A stretch of DNA of 64,000 nucleotides, from the NCBI RefSeq assembly GCF_000365425.1, contig NZ_AQOV01000001.1, positions 248,001 to 312,000 on the forward strand. The letters run 5' to 3'. A program made the position numbers and the translations under genes. Every line of letters begins with the position of its first letter. Within the stretch, counting starts at the first letter, position 1. Source of the stretch: Methylomonas sp. MK1. Lineage in GTDB: Bacteria > Pseudomonadota > Gammaproteobacteria > Methylococcales > Methylomonadaceae. Below, piece after piece: positions 15,457 to 24,627 of the stretch. A model generated the notes under the pieces. The model made no database searches. It was not told the origin of the DNA and was given only the letters and a program-made list of their open reading frames with translations.

Positions 15457-17568
15457 GTGCTTAATCTCTATCGCGTTATCCTTGGCATCACGCTAGTTTT
15501 AGGAATGTCATGCACACAAGCCAGCCCCGGTCCGGAAGCGGCCACGGATCAGGTAAGAGCCAGCCTGATTGTGTCTCATACTGCCGTGCATCCTGGTGAT
15601 GAGATCTTGATTGGCGTACACCAGCAGATTATTCCGCATTGGCACACTTACTGGAAAAACCCTGGCGACTCGGGCCTCCCAACCAAAATTCAATACCAAC
15701 TACCGTCTGGCTGGTCGGTGGGCGAGATCCAATGGCCTACGCCTAGCAAAATTGTACTGGGGCCTGTCGTCAATTACGGCTATCACGATGCCGTCACCCT
15801 ACTCTCGCCGCTGCGGGTACCCGAGAATGCTGAAGTGGGCACAGCATGGCCCATATCAGCGAAAGTGAAATGGTTGGTTTGCGAGGAAGCCTGCATTCCC
15901 CAAGAGGTGGAATTAGCAATACAGTTGCCGGTGGTCGCCAAAGGAGTGGCGGTAGGCCCAGCTCATCCTTTGATAACAGCCACCCAAAAGTCCTGGCCTG
16001 TTGAATTACCCTGGCAAGCCAGCTTGCTTGAGGGGTCGGCCGGCACGCTCCGGTTACACTTTACTGGCGAACAACTGCCTGCGCCAGACAATCAAGCGCT
16101 AGCCTTCTATCCCGACCGTTGGGGACCGATTTCCCATGCTGGCGAGCAAATCACAAGCGTAGCCGACCAAGGTCTGGATATCAGCTTGCAAGCCGGTGAC
16201 CAGCCATTAAGCCCCGGACAAACGCTGACCGGCGTACTGACAGTAGGCAGCGGCGACGCTTTGCGCGCTTATCAGATCAGCGCCGTGTGGCCTGGCACTG
16301 TAAATGCCCCTCAGGCTGAGCCGGCCAACGCTTTGGCCGATCAAACCTTGCCGACCGCCCTATTACTGGCCTTGGCCGGTGGTTTGATATTAAATCTGAT
16401 GCCCTGCGTATTTCCGGTGTTGTCGTTAAAAGCCCTGGCACTGATAGAACAAGCCGCCCACGATCCTAGCAAAACGCGCAGACACGGTTGGGCTTACCTG
16501 GCTGGCATATTAGTCAGTTTCACCGCATTGGCCGCTGTGTTGGTCGTTGTCAAAGCCGGTGGAGCCAGCATTGGCTGGGGTTTCCAGTTTCAGTCACCGT
16601 GGTTCGTAACGATACTGACCTATTTGATATTTGCGGTGGGCTTAAGCTTATCCGGAGTCTTCAATATCGGCACCGGCATCACCGGCTTGGGTCATAAGCT
16701 GGCCACTCGGGACGGTTATGCCGGGAGCTTTTTCACCGGAGTGCTGGCCGCAGTCGTGGCAACCCCCTGCACCGCACCCTTCATGGGCGCAGCGCTCGGC
16801 TTTGCAATCACCCAACCACCGGCAACAATGATCGCCGTATTCCTGAGTTTGGGCACGGGATTGGCCCTACCTTACTGGCTGCTTTGCCAATGGCCGATAC
16901 TCCAGCGCTGGCTACCCAAACCAGGGGCATGGATGGAAACGCTGAAACAAGGCCTAGCCTTTCCGATGTACGCCACCGCCGCTTGGTTGATTTGGGTGCT
17001 CGCCCGTCAGGCAGGCCCAGAAGCCGTTGCGGGTGCATTGGGCGGCTGTGTGTTGGTTGCCCTCGCTATCTGGTTATTGCAACTTAGCCGCGACACCACC
17101 CAACTTAAACGCCTGGTCATCAATACCAGCGCCTGTGTAACTTTGCTGCTGGCCTTGCTGGCGGGCGAACTGGGCATCGAGACCTCGACCCATACGGGCC
17201 ATGAAACTGACAGCAAAAATCAAAACTGGCAAGCTTACAGCGCTGAAAAACTGGCCCAATTGCGCAGTGAAGGCAAACCGGTATTCGTCAATTTCACCGC
17301 CGACTGGTGCATCACCTGTTTAGTCAATGAACGCGTTGCCTTAAGTAGCGAAGCGGTTCGCGGCGCCTTTCACAGCGCTGAGGTGACTTACCTAAAAGGC
17401 GACTGGACCAACCGCGATGCCGACATCGCCAAGGTATTGGGCCAATTTGGTCGCAGCGGGGTGCCCTTATATTTGTATTTCGGACCGGGAGCGCAGGAGG
17501 CGACGGTATTACCGCAAATTCTGACCCCCGATCTCGTTATCGGCGCCATTCAAAGCGCCCGTCTTTAA
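15457..17568 (+). CDS. ScsB/DsbD-like membrane thiol:disulfide reductase
   Basis: A 703-residue membrane protein in three parts. After a signal peptide, the periplasmic N-terminal domain contains the VCEEACIPQ cysteine motif. A central eight-helix CcdA-like region has the paired cysteines NLMPCVFPV (~318) and ATPCTAPF (~436). The C-terminal thioredoxin domain has DWCITC (~615-620). Together these relay electrons from cytoplasmic thioredoxin to periplasmic thiols. The layout is closer to ScsB than to classical DsbD, and ScsB proteins often support copper tolerance or peroxide defence. The start is a GTG at 15457 behind a weak AGGG. A redoxin gene follows 20 bases on and is the likely electron acceptor. 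Confidence 0.85.
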   Translation: MLNLYRVILGITLVLGMSCTQASPGPEAATDQVRASLIVSHTAVHPGDEILIGVHQQIIPHWHTYWKNPGDSGLPTKIQYQLPSGWSVGEIQWPTPSKIVLGPVVNYGYHDAVTLLSPLRVPENAEVGTAWPISAKVKWLVCEEACIPQEVELAIQLPVVAKGVAVGPAHPLITATQKSWPVELPWQASLLEGSAGTLRLHFTGEQLPAPDNQALAFYPDRWGPISHAGEQITSVADQGLDISLQAGDQPLSPGQTLTGVLTVGSGDALRAYQISAVWPGTVNAPQAEPANALADQTLPTALLLALAGGLILNLMPCVFPVLSLKALALIEQAAHDPSKTRRHGWAYLAGILVSFTALAAVLVVVKAGGASIGWGFQFQSPWFVTILTYLIFAVGLSLSGVFNIGTGITGLGHKLATRDGYAGSFFTGVLAAVVATPCTAPFMGAALGFAITQPPATMIAVFLSLGTGLALPYWLLCQWPILQRWLPKPGAWMETLKQGLAFPMYATAAWLIWVLARQAGPEAVAGALGGCVLVALAIWLLQLSRDTTQLKRLVINTSACVTLLLALLAGELGIETSTHTGHETDSKNQNWQAYSAEKLAQLRSEGKPVFVNFTADWCITCLVNERVALSSEAVRGAFHSAEVTYLKGDWTNRDADIAKVLGQFGRSGVPLYLYFGPGAQEATVLPQILTPDLVIGAIQSARL

Positions 17569-17588
17569 CCATCAGCAATGGAGTATTT

Positions 17589-18206
17589 ATGATTTCTCAG
17601 CGTTTGTTCGGATTGATGACCGTTAGTTTAATGCTATTAATGCCGGCCCCTGCCAAAGCAGAACCGGTGGTAGGCCAGCCGGCACCGGCGTTTTCTGCGG
17701 CGGCGGCCGAAGGCGGGACCTTGAGTTTGGCGGCTCTGCGCGGCAAAACCGTGATTCTGGAATGGACCAATGCCGACTGCCCGTTTGTGCAAAAACATTA
17801 CCAATCCGGCAATATTCCAAATTTACAAAAACAAGCCCAAAGCCAAAACATCGTCTGGTTGCAAGTCATTTCTTCCGCGCCCGGCAAACAGGGCTTTGTC
17901 GATGCGGCAACCGCAAAAAAACTTAATCAAGAACGCAAAGCTTCACCCGCTAACACCCTGTTTGACCCGGATGGTGCCGTGGGTAAATTGTACGGTGCCA
18001 CTAACACCCCGCAATTGTTCATCATCGATCCCAATGGCGTGTTGCTTTACAAAGGCGGCATAGACAGCATTGCCTCGGCAGACCAGGCCGACATCGCAAC
18101 GGCTGAAAACTATATTTCGTCAGCACTAAAAGAATTGGCGGCAGGTAAAGCCATCAGCAAAGCGGTAACCAAACCTTACGGCTGCACCGTCAAATATGCC
18201 GGTTAA
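17589..18206 (+). CDS. Exported peroxiredoxin-like thioredoxin-fold protein
   Basis: A 205-residue protein with a signal peptide (about 1-24, APAKAE) and an AhpC/TSA-type fold: GQPAPAFSAA, then the active segment WTNADCPFVQKHY with its single cysteine near residue 63, then TPQLFIIDPNGVLLYKG. A second cysteine is close to the C-terminus (PYGC). These periplasmic proteins are reduced by ScsB/DsbD-type partners, and the gene is 20 bases behind one. A role in periplasmic peroxide reduction is inferred; thiol-disulfide exchange is the alternative. Confidence 0.8.
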   Translation: MISQRLFGLMTVSLMLLMPAPAKAEPVVGQPAPAFSAAAAEGGTLSLAALRGKTVILEWTNADCPFVQKHYQSGNIPNLQKQAQSQNIVWLQVISSAPGKQGFVDAATAKKLNQERKASPANTLFDPDGAVGKLYGATNTPQLFIIDPNGVLLYKGGIDSIASADQADIATAENYISSALKELAAGKAISKAVTKPYGCTVKYAG

Positions 18207-18285
18207 TGCCTGCAGTAGCTGAAATTACCTTTCATGAGTGGGACAGTGACGCAAAACCTTGTGTCTCTGTCCTAGTCACCGCCTT

Positions 18286-19527
18286 ATGAGCAGATTACTG
18301 TTCGCACTGCTGATACTGCTATCAGCTTGCGCTCCCCAAGAATACTTCCGTACCAATATCAGTGTAAAACCTTGTCTAGCCAATGCCGCTGCGGATTGCA
18401 GCGCCGCGAATTTAGTCGTCAACCGGCAAGATGACTACACCTTGGGTTTCGTGGAATTCGACGACGACGGCCGTTTCTACGATCAACGCCAGTCCGATGC
18501 CGTATTAGCGTGGTTGCAAGACAGCCAACAACCGCAATATGTGGTGCTTTATACCCACGGCTGGCACCACAATGCCAAGGACAGCGATAACAACGTCCGC
18601 CGTTTCAAGGAAAGTTTGCGCGACATCAAACTGCGTAACCCGCATTACCGGGTAGTCGGCATCTACTTGGGCTGGCGCGGCGAAACGGTGGAAACGCCCT
18701 GGCTGCGGGCTTTGACCTTTTGGGAGCGGCGGTCGGTCAGCGAACGCCTAGGACAAAAGCAATTTCTAGATTTCTTGTTAAATGTCGAAGCTGTCGTCAA
18801 ACGCGATGCCGATCCGGATAACCGCTTGCTGACCATAGGCCATAGTCTAGGCGCGTCCGTGATGTTAAACGCACTACAACCGGTCTGGTTGCAACGCTTG
18901 CAACAGGGACGCGGCGACCAAGCCCGCTTTGGTGACATGGTGTTGTTGGTCAATCCGGCGGTTGAAGCCAGGCGTTTTGCCGCTCTGCGCGCGGCCATCC
19001 GCCGAGTGGCTGTAACGAATCACCCTATGCAGACAAACCCATTGATGGTAGTTGCCAGCTCCGAAGCCGATAACATCACCAAAAACATGTTTACCTATAG
19101 CAGAGCCGTGCCGGCCTGGTTCGAGTCGGTATTCGATCCGGTCGAGCAAGCGGACATGCAGGGCGCGACGCAATGGGATTTAGCAGCGACCGCCGTCGGA
19201 CATTTTCGCGGTTTTATCACCCATCGTTTGGAAACGACCGCTACGGCATCGGCAAATCAGTCGTGTACAGTCGATACCGCTAGCGGCATTAATGCGTCGC
19301 CTAATCCGTTAATGCTAACCGGACCGGAAGGGATTATGGCCAGCGCTGCGGTTTGGCGAGTAGCGGACGGCTTGCAATTACGTCCCGTAGCCGAGGTGCC
19401 GATGGACGATCCGCTATGGGTTGTGCAGACCGATAAATACGTACTGCCGAATCACGGTTTCATGGCTCAAAAAACGTTTTGGTGTTTTATCGAAGGGACT
19501 TTGAGTCTTGCCGCCAGTCACGGATAA
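18286..19527 (+). CDS. Alpha/beta-hydrolase lipoprotein
   Basis: A 413-residue protein with a lipoprotein signal (lipobox LLSAC). The alpha/beta-hydrolase fold shows an oxyanion-side motif THGWHHNAKDSDNNV and the nucleophile elbow GHSLGAS (Ser near residue 187), with likely catalytic His late in the chain. The frame opens at 18259, but the ATG at 18286 places the signal peptide correctly; no good ribosome site is visible. It is an esterase- or lipase-like envelope enzyme of unknown substrate. It follows the redoxin by 80 bases and may be transcribed with it. A terminator lies downstream. Confidence 0.78.
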   Translation: MSRLLFALLILLSACAPQEYFRTNISVKPCLANAAADCSAANLVVNRQDDYTLGFVEFDDDGRFYDQRQSDAVLAWLQDSQQPQYVVLYTHGWHHNAKDSDNNVRRFKESLRDIKLRNPHYRVVGIYLGWRGETVETPWLRALTFWERRSVSERLGQKQFLDFLLNVEAVVKRDADPDNRLLTIGHSLGASVMLNALQPVWLQRLQQGRGDQARFGDMVLLVNPAVEARRFAALRAAIRRVAVTNHPMQTNPLMVVASSEADNITKNMFTYSRAVPAWFESVFDPVEQADMQGATQWDLAATAVGHFRGFITHRLETTATASANQSCTVDTASGINASPNPLMLTGPEGIMASAAVWRVADGLQLRPVAEVPMDDPLWVVQTDKYVLPNHGFMAQKTFWCFIEGTLSLAASHG

Positions 19528-19573
19528 AGAGGGCTTATCGGACTAATTGAGAAAGAATAACCGGCAACCCAAG

Positions 19574-19599
19574 CTACTCTCAAAACGAGTAGATTTTTT
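19574..19599 (+). terminator. Terminator after the lipoprotein hydrolase
   Basis: CTACTC and GAGTAG pair across loop TCAAAAC and are followed by ATTTTTT. It is 47 bases after the stop codon. Confidence 0.75.
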
Positions 19600-19651
19600 A
19601 AGGTTACGCAGTTGTTGCTAACGTATAGTAATTTTCATTCCTACTACATCG

Positions 19652-20152
19652 TTACCGCCCTGTGATTAGTTTTTCATACTTCTTTCCGTTGAAGCGCCAA
19701 ACTGTGTTTTCCGAGTGTCCAGCTGAACCGGCCAGTATCTCTAGTGAATTCAATCCGTGATGGATTCCTTTTTTTATAGAGAGCCCGTAACCGCTCCAAT
19801 TAAGTATCACTTCATATGCACCTTGCGACTTACGTAATACATATATGGGACACAAATAAGCACCACAACCACAAGGTGCTTGTGTAGTAGCAACCACATA
19901 CTCCAGTTTGTTAGTCGATGCGGATAGTGGCAAGGACTGTCCAATGTAAGTACAAGTAGCCATTTCCGGTATATTACTATCGAAGGCCGCTAGTGTAACC
20001 GCAACGTCGTTCGGAACTGGCTGAAGCGCAGGGTCTTCGATGCCAAAGCTAAACGGCGGAGTAGCGTGAGCAGGAATAGATAGACTCCACGCGATTAAAG
20101 GAATCAGCAAGGCTCGCATCACCATTCTGCCCGATCCGGGGGATTTGATCAT
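19652..20152 (-). CDS. Secreted hypothetical protein
   Basis: A 166-residue protein with an N-terminal signal (MVMRALLIPLIAWSLSIPAHA within the first 32 residues) and a soluble body. The body contains the cysteine cluster CGCGAYLC around residues 93-100 and further paired cysteines, consistent with disulfides. I do not recognise the family. The start is uncertain: ATGs at 20152, 20125 and 20119 all keep the signal. It faces away from neighbours, alone between two terminated units. A periplasmic or outer-membrane-associated role is likely from the signal only. Confidence 0.6.
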   Translation of the reverse strand: MIKSPGSGRMVMRALLIPLIAWSLSIPAHATPPFSFGIEDPALQPVPNDVAVTLAAFDSNIPEMATCTYIGQSLPLSASTNKLEYVVATTQAPCGCGAYLCPIYVLRKSQGAYEVILNWSGYGLSIKKGIHHGLNSLEILAGSAGHSENTVWRFNGKKYEKLITGR

Positions 20153-20437
20153 TGGGGATAAATTTATTTTTAATATAGACAATGCCACTGTCCTTAGTAG
20201 GAAAGGCATTCTTGCCTACGCCCTAAAAATTATCAACACGATTTGAGAGTGGATTGCTCCAACCCTCTTGTTTTCAAAAAATGGAATTGAATACCGAGTC
20301 AGCAACTTAATCGCATTTTTCGCAGGCGTTTTCTAAAGAATGGCGGGCAACTGTCGTGCCATTGGCGGGGTAATGTCGTCACGGAACAGGCCAATCAAGC
20401 GCTAGACTGAGGGCCAGTGATAAAAAAGGAGTTCCAA

Positions 20438-20911
20438 ATGCTTATACAAAAACTGAGATTGCAACATGGCTGGTCGCAACAACAACTGGCCGATTTAAGC
20501 GGCATCAGCGTCCGCACCATTCAACGAATCGAGCGCGGACAAACGGCAAGCGTGGAATCCCTGAAGTCACTGGCGGCGGTCTTTGAGATCGATTTTTCAC
20601 AGTTAAATTCGGAGTCGGGTATGAATAGCACTTTAAGTCAGGGCATTAGTAAAGAAGAAATCCTCGCGCTGGAACACGTGCGCAAACTGCGGCGGTTTTA
20701 TACGCATTTGCTTCAATATCTGGTCGTCATCGGCGCTTTGGGTATCTTGAATCTGGTGCAAACACCTCACCATCTGTGGGTGATCTGGCCGGCGTTGGGC
20801 TGGGGTGTGGGCCTGTTGATTCATGCCTCGTCGGTATTCGACATCCTGCCTTTCTTCGGCGCGGAGTGGGAGAAAAAACAGGTCGAGAAGCGTTTGGGGC
20901 GGTCGTTGTAA
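20438..20911 (+). CDS. XRE-family regulator fused to a two-helix membrane domain
   Basis: A 157-residue protein. Residues 1-60 are a Cro/CI helix-turn-helix (LRLQHGWSQQQLADLSGISV, then RTIQRIERGQ). Residues ~85-140 hold two transmembrane helices of the 2TM (PF13239-like) type, followed by a basic tail. The ATG at 20438 has AAGGAG six bases upstream and is preferred over the GTG-like start at 20417. Such proteins are thought to sense membrane state or be tethered to the inner membrane while binding DNA. Targets cannot be read from sequence; the neighbouring operon at 21-25 kb is one possibility. Confidence 0.82.
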   Translation: MLIQKLRLQHGWSQQQLADLSGISVRTIQRIERGQTASVESLKSLAAVFEIDFSQLNSESGMNSTLSQGISKEEILALEHVRKLRRFYTHLLQYLVVIGALGILNLVQTPHHLWVIWPALGWGVGLLIHASSVFDILPFFGAEWEKKQVEKRLGRSL

Positions 20912-20926
20912 ATTGCAATACGATCT

Positions 20927-20966
20927 GGGGACGCAGCTTTACTGCGCTGCGTCCCCGATTTTATTT
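20927..20966 (+). terminator. Terminator after the XRE-2TM gene
   Basis: GGGGACGCAGC (20927-20937) and GCTGCGTCCCC (20946-20956) form an 11-bp perfect stem, followed by GATTTTATTT. Confidence 0.88.
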
Positions 20967-21084
20967 ACGCGGCAAAGTGTATTTAACGTTTGAGCCAGGA
21001 CTAGAGGCGAGTCGCAGCGTTAGCGTATTTGGAATAAATAGAGTCGCAGTTTTTGCGATTCAGACCATTTGGATTTTTTGACGG

Positions 21085-21666
21085 TTATTTCGGCCTAGCA
21101 TCGCCCGGATACCAGAACTGGCTATGACACTGCTCGCAGGCTTGTTCGACTTCGCCGCCGGCTTTTTCCAGTTCCTCTACATTTTTGGCGTCTATTGCTA
21201 CCAGTAAACCTTGCGCGGTGCTTTGCAGGCTTTGCGCACGTTGTACAAATTCCTGGCGATGCTCGGCAATCAGGGTTTTAATCGCAGCGGGTGTCAGTTC
21301 GGCGCCGCCGCTGGAGGTGACGGCATTGGCAGCGGCAATGGGCCGATTTTCGATCAACAGCAGATTTGTTGCTTCGACCACAGACAAGGCGTGTTGTCGC
21401 AGCAAGCGCCAGTCTTCGTCGGTTTGAGGCTGGCGTTCTTCGGTACCGGTGGCAGTACTAACCGATGATACGGAGTTCCACACGAAGTCGATATTCGGAT
21501 CGATGATCGAGGTCATGATCTCTTGCAGCGTCGCCACCGGTTTGAAAGGAACAGGCGGCGCAGCAGGCTCGGTAGGGGCCGGGTTGCAGGCCATCAATAG
21601 GCTGGCAGACGCCAAGCTGCCGGCAAAAACTTTTAAACGTGAATTAAATTGTTTGAACATCGGCAA
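21085..21666 (-). CDS. Cytochrome c-type lipoprotein
   Basis: A 193-residue protein with a lipoprotein signal (SLLMAC). A mostly helical body ends in one haem motif, CEQCH, near residue 180, followed by SQFWYPGD. A C-terminal haem site on a helical bundle is the arrangement of class II cytochromes c (cytochrome c-prime-like). It would sit at the periplasmic face of a membrane by its lipid. It is the last gene of a six-gene minus-strand operon, 71 bases behind the DUF6644-like gene. As the only obvious redox carrier of the cluster it suggests the system moves electrons; partner and direction are unknown. Confidence 0.82.
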   Translation of the reverse strand: MPMFKQFNSRLKVFAGSLASASLLMACNPAPTEPAAPPVPFKPVATLQEIMTSIIDPNIDFVWNSVSSVSTATGTEERQPQTDEDWRLLRQHALSVVEATNLLLIENRPIAAANAVTSSGGAELTPAAIKTLIAEHRQEFVQRAQSLQSTAQGLLVAIDAKNVEELEKAGGEVEQACEQCHSQFWYPGDARPK

Positions 21667-21737
21667 TCCCGTTGCGAATAAAGGAGACGCCAGCTCTATG
21701 CTGGAGCGTCCTTACACTGAAAATGAATGAATCGGCG

Positions 21738-22214
21738 TTACGCAAAAAAGCCGATAAAACGCCCGGCAAAGGCCACACCCAACCACAGACTCAATGCCAG
21801 TCCACCCGTAGCTTTCGCCAGCCAGATTTGCTTGGAGTCGCGGGCCGCAACCCACCGGTAGAGGGTGAAATACACCAGCAAGGCAAGGCCTAACAGGATG
21901 AATTTGGCCCAAAAGAAATCGTTGGCGTAGTAACTGGTGGCGGCCGGGATAAAGATCAGCAGGCCGGATACCACCAATAGCGTCAGGCCGGTCCAGAATA
22001 ATTTGCGAGTGCTCCGCTGAATTTCCGCGAGCGGCACGGAACTTAAGCCCAGGCCGAGTAAATTCAGACTGGTCAGCAGCACCGATGCCAGCAGCAAGAT
22101 CATGCCGGCGATATGGCCCAGTTCCAATACCGCGCAGAACAAATGGTCCAGGCTGCCTATGAAGCGGCCAAACGCGCTGGATTGCAAAGCTTTGAAGAGT
22201 TCGAGGACAGACAT
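21738..22214 (-). CDS. DUF6644-like integral membrane protein (second copy)
   Basis: A 158-residue protein with four hydrophobic helices. The first contains GHIAGMILLLASVLLTSLNL, matching in position the histidine-bearing helix of the upstream protein; a later helix carries AGRFIGFF like the partner's AGRLIPY. The frame is open from 22358, but the ATG at 22214, five bases behind the preceding stop, is right for an operon. The two membrane proteins look like diverged duplicates and may form a heterodimer. Conserved helix histidines could ligate haem, but this is only inferred. Function unknown. Confidence 0.72.
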   Translation of the reverse strand: MSVLELFKALQSSAFGRFIGSLDHLFCAVLELGHIAGMILLLASVLLTSLNLLGLGLSSVPLAEIQRSTRKLFWTGLTLLVVSGLLIFIPAATSYYANDFFWAKFILLGLALLVYFTLYRWVAARDSKQIWLAKATGGLALSLWLGVAFAGRFIGFFA

Positions 22215-22219
22215 AAGGC

Positions 22220-22717
22220 TTATTGGTAACTCAAGTAAGGGATCAAACGCCCGGCGATGACCACCAGGCTCCACAAAGTTAGTGACGTGAAACCGGCAAA
22301 GCGCACCGCTGCCGGTAGCGTGGCTGCATTGCCCCAGTGCCCGACGTCGCGGCCCCATTTCAATTCAAACCACAAGGCATTGATGCCGGCCAAGGCGATA
22401 AAACCCAGCTTGTAGAAAAACACCGGCAACGTGATAATTTTTGCCGCCGTCGCCACGAACAGCAAAATCCCGGTCACGAAGATGATTAAAAACCCGACCA
22501 GCAACCAGGGCCTAAGCGGATGCAAGACTTGCCCAACCGGCAACTGCGGCAGAAACAGGCCGAGCAGGCGCAGATCAACAAAAAACAGTAAACCCAAGGC
22601 AACTGCCAGGCCGATCAAATGCAGGCCTTCGATCAAGGGAAACATGTACACCGACTCGCGTAGCGCGGTACCGAACTCGGAATCGTTAAGTAGTTGGGCA
22701 AATTCGACTAATGACAT
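22220..22717 (-). CDS. DUF6644 family integral membrane protein
   Basis: A 165-residue protein with four transmembrane helices. The segment YMFPLIEGLHLIGLAVALGL followed by FFVDLRLLGLFLP is typical of DUF6644 proteins, which have no assigned function. Conserved His in GLHLIG lies within the first helix. The ATG at 22717 is seven bases behind the stop of the preceding secreted-protein gene; a longer frame to 22792 lies within that gene. It precedes a related gene by five bases. A membrane anchor or cytochrome b-like role within the operon is possible, given the cytochrome c lipoprotein two genes on. Confidence 0.78.
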   Translation of the reverse strand: MSLVEFAQLLNDSEFGTALRESVYMFPLIEGLHLIGLAVALGLLFFVDLRLLGLFLPQLPVGQVLHPLRPWLLVGFLIIFVTGILLFVATAAKIITLPVFFYKLGFIALAGINALWFELKWGRDVGHWGNAATLPAAVRFAGFTSLTLWSLVVIAGRLIPYLSYQ

Positions 22718-22724
22718 GATGAGC

Positions 22725-23765
22725 TTATTTTTTCGGTTCTTCAGCGGCGACCAGTCCGAAGCCGCCGTTGTTCTCGGCGCAGACGCGTTCATATTGATCG
22801 AGGATAGGCTCTTTAAGCGCTACCTTGCCGGTGTAATTGGCCGGCTCGACCTCGAAGTGCCAGCCGTTGGGCTGATCCTTTGCGGTCCATTTGCGTGCTG
22901 GCACCGTCACGGTAAACGGTCGAGTGTAGACGGTCGGGTCGCTTAATACGGCTTCGTAGGTGTAGCGGTCGCCATCGTTGCTAAATATGTAACGCTCCTG
23001 GATATGGCCGTTTTCGCTGATAAACTCGCCGGAGCGGCCGAACAAGGCTTTGCCGTTTTGATTGGTTACGTCCACCACCAGCGTATTGCCTTCCCAATGG
23101 CCGCGCGAATCGCCATTCCACAGCTTGATGTTGTCCGGCAAATGCGGCTTGCCATCCAGGTGAATGATGCGGGTGCCGGAGTTGAATTGAAACAACACAT
23201 AACCCGGATATTGGCTGATTTCGTAACCGTGCCAAAACAAGGATTTTGGAATGCCGCCCGGTGCGCAGCGCGCCAAGGGTTCAATGTATTCCGGTTTGAC
23301 CGGGTCGTGGAAATGCGCCTGAAAATCCTTGACCTTATCCAGCGCCCAAGGCTGAAACGGCACCTGACCGTCGGCAGGATCACTCACCCGGCTGGGCGCG
23401 CGTTCTTCTCGCGGACCTTTGGCTACCCGATTGGGATTGGGGTCGTTCAGGATGCCGCCTTGCGGGTCGGTAAAATTATTGTGGTTGGCGATAGTGTTGG
23501 ACCAATGGCCTTGCACGTCCGGTTGGCCGTCGGCGGTTTTCGGGCCGGTCCATTTGCCGGAGACGATTTTCGGGAAACTTCTTTCCTGTTCGATGCCGGG
23601 GCCGCCGAGTTTTAGCGGTTTCGTAGCCGGTTGAGCCGGTTTCGCAGCCGGTGCGTCCGGTTTTTTCGTCTCGTCCGCAGCATATAGGCTAGGCGCGGCG
23701 GTGAGCATTACGCTGATGGCCAGCCCGGAAACTAGCGCAGAGCGACTTGTATTCATGTGTGTCAT
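22725..23765 (-). CDS. Secreted protein of unknown family (HWEG/DTLVVDV type, larger)
   Basis: A 346-residue protein with a signal peptide ending LYAAD, then a Pro/Lys/Ala-rich spacer (~30-50). The core has GKWTGPKTADGQPDVQGHWS and the conserved GDSRGHWEGNTLVVDV, then NGKALFGRSGEF. The next gene upstream encodes a shorter relative sharing these landmarks, so the two arose by duplication. No catalytic motif is recognised. An AGGACG ribosome site supports the ATG at 23765. The protein is probably periplasmic. Homologues are widely annotated as hypothetical. It is 24 bases behind its paralogue. Confidence 0.75.
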   Translation of the reverse strand: MTHMNTSRSALVSGLAISVMLTAAPSLYAADETKKPDAPAAKPAQPATKPLKLGGPGIEQERSFPKIVSGKWTGPKTADGQPDVQGHWSNTIANHNNFTDPQGGILNDPNPNRVAKGPREERAPSRVSDPADGQVPFQPWALDKVKDFQAHFHDPVKPEYIEPLARCAPGGIPKSLFWHGYEISQYPGYVLFQFNSGTRIIHLDGKPHLPDNIKLWNGDSRGHWEGNTLVVDVTNQNGKALFGRSGEFISENGHIQERYIFSNDGDRYTYEAVLSDPTVYTRPFTVTVPARKWTAKDQPNGWHFEVEPANYTGKVALKEPILDQYERVCAENNGGFGLVAAEEPKK

Positions 23766-23789
23766 AACGTCCTCGTCTGGTATCCGGCT

Positions 23790-24587
23790 TTAAGGTTTAT
23801 TCGGTTTAGGCGGATACGCGTCGTCGTAATCCAGCGTAAAGCGGTAGTCCTCAATCAACTGAAAATCCTTCTCGCGGTGCCGATGCAGAATTACCGATAG
23901 ATTCCAGGGCTTGCTGAATACCTTGGGATCTTCGACGGTGGCTTTATATTCGACGGTGTTGGCGTCGATAAACGCCCATTTTTCGACGACATGCAGCGCG
24001 TCGCTATGATAATTGCCGGCCCGGTCGAACCAGGTTTTGTCGTTGAAATGCTTGACGTCGACCACCAGCGTGTCGCCCTCCCAATGCGCGCGGGAGTCGC
24101 CCAGCCACCAGTCGTAAGGGTCTTTCGGATGATCGGTTTCGTCGGTGTGTATGGTTCTTACCGAATGACCGAACTGATGTACTAACGTTAGGTCTTGTTT
24201 GCGCTGGAAGATTTGAAACGGTTCCGGGTAATAAATGCCGCGCGGCACGCCCAATGTGTAGCCTTTCAGGGCCGGATCCAGCGTGTCGCGCGCCGCGAAG
24301 TTTTTCTTCTTTTGCTCCAGTGCAGCAGGCAAGTAAGGCAGGTAGTGACCTTCGACGATGCCGGCGCCGGGCGGTGCGTCCTTGCGGTTGCTGTGCGGCT
24401 CCAGATCGTAATCGGCGGCGCTAGTGGTTTGCCAAATGCCGGAAAAGTCGGGTTTGCCGTTGGCGAGCCGGGGAATTTTAGGGTTGGCCGCACCAGCGTC
24501 GCCAGTTGCCAGAAACAGCAAAACTAAACCGCTGGCCAGCATCAGCGCGATATGCAGCGATGACGGACCGTTATTGGGTGAACTCAT
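23790..24587 (-). CDS. Secreted protein of unknown family (HWEG/DTLVVDV type, shorter)
   Basis: A 265-residue protein with a hydrophobic signal (MLASGLVLLFLATGDAGA). The core begins PRLANGKPDFSGIWQ, a pattern also seen in the paralogue, and contains GDSRAHWEGDTLVVDV followed by KTWFDRAGNYHSDALHVVE. I chose the ATG at 24587 because GGAG stands nine bases before it; an ATG three codons earlier has almost no spacing. The histidine-rich strand pattern (HWEG, FNDKTWFDRAG, HSDALHV) could bind a ligand or metal. Function is unknown. It lies between DUF6152 and its paralogue in a tight operon. Confidence 0.75.
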   Translation of the reverse strand: MSSPNNGPSSLHIALMLASGLVLLFLATGDAGAANPKIPRLANGKPDFSGIWQTTSAADYDLEPHSNRKDAPPGAGIVEGHYLPYLPAALEQKKKNFAARDTLDPALKGYTLGVPRGIYYPEPFQIFQRKQDLTLVHQFGHSVRTIHTDETDHPKDPYDWWLGDSRAHWEGDTLVVDVKHFNDKTWFDRAGNYHSDALHVVEKWAFIDANTVEYKATVEDPKVFSKPWNLSVILHRHREKDFQLIEDYRFTLDYDDAYPPKPNKP

Positions 24588-24627
24588 TGAGGGCATACTC
24601 CGTTATATTTCGTTAATTCCGATTTGT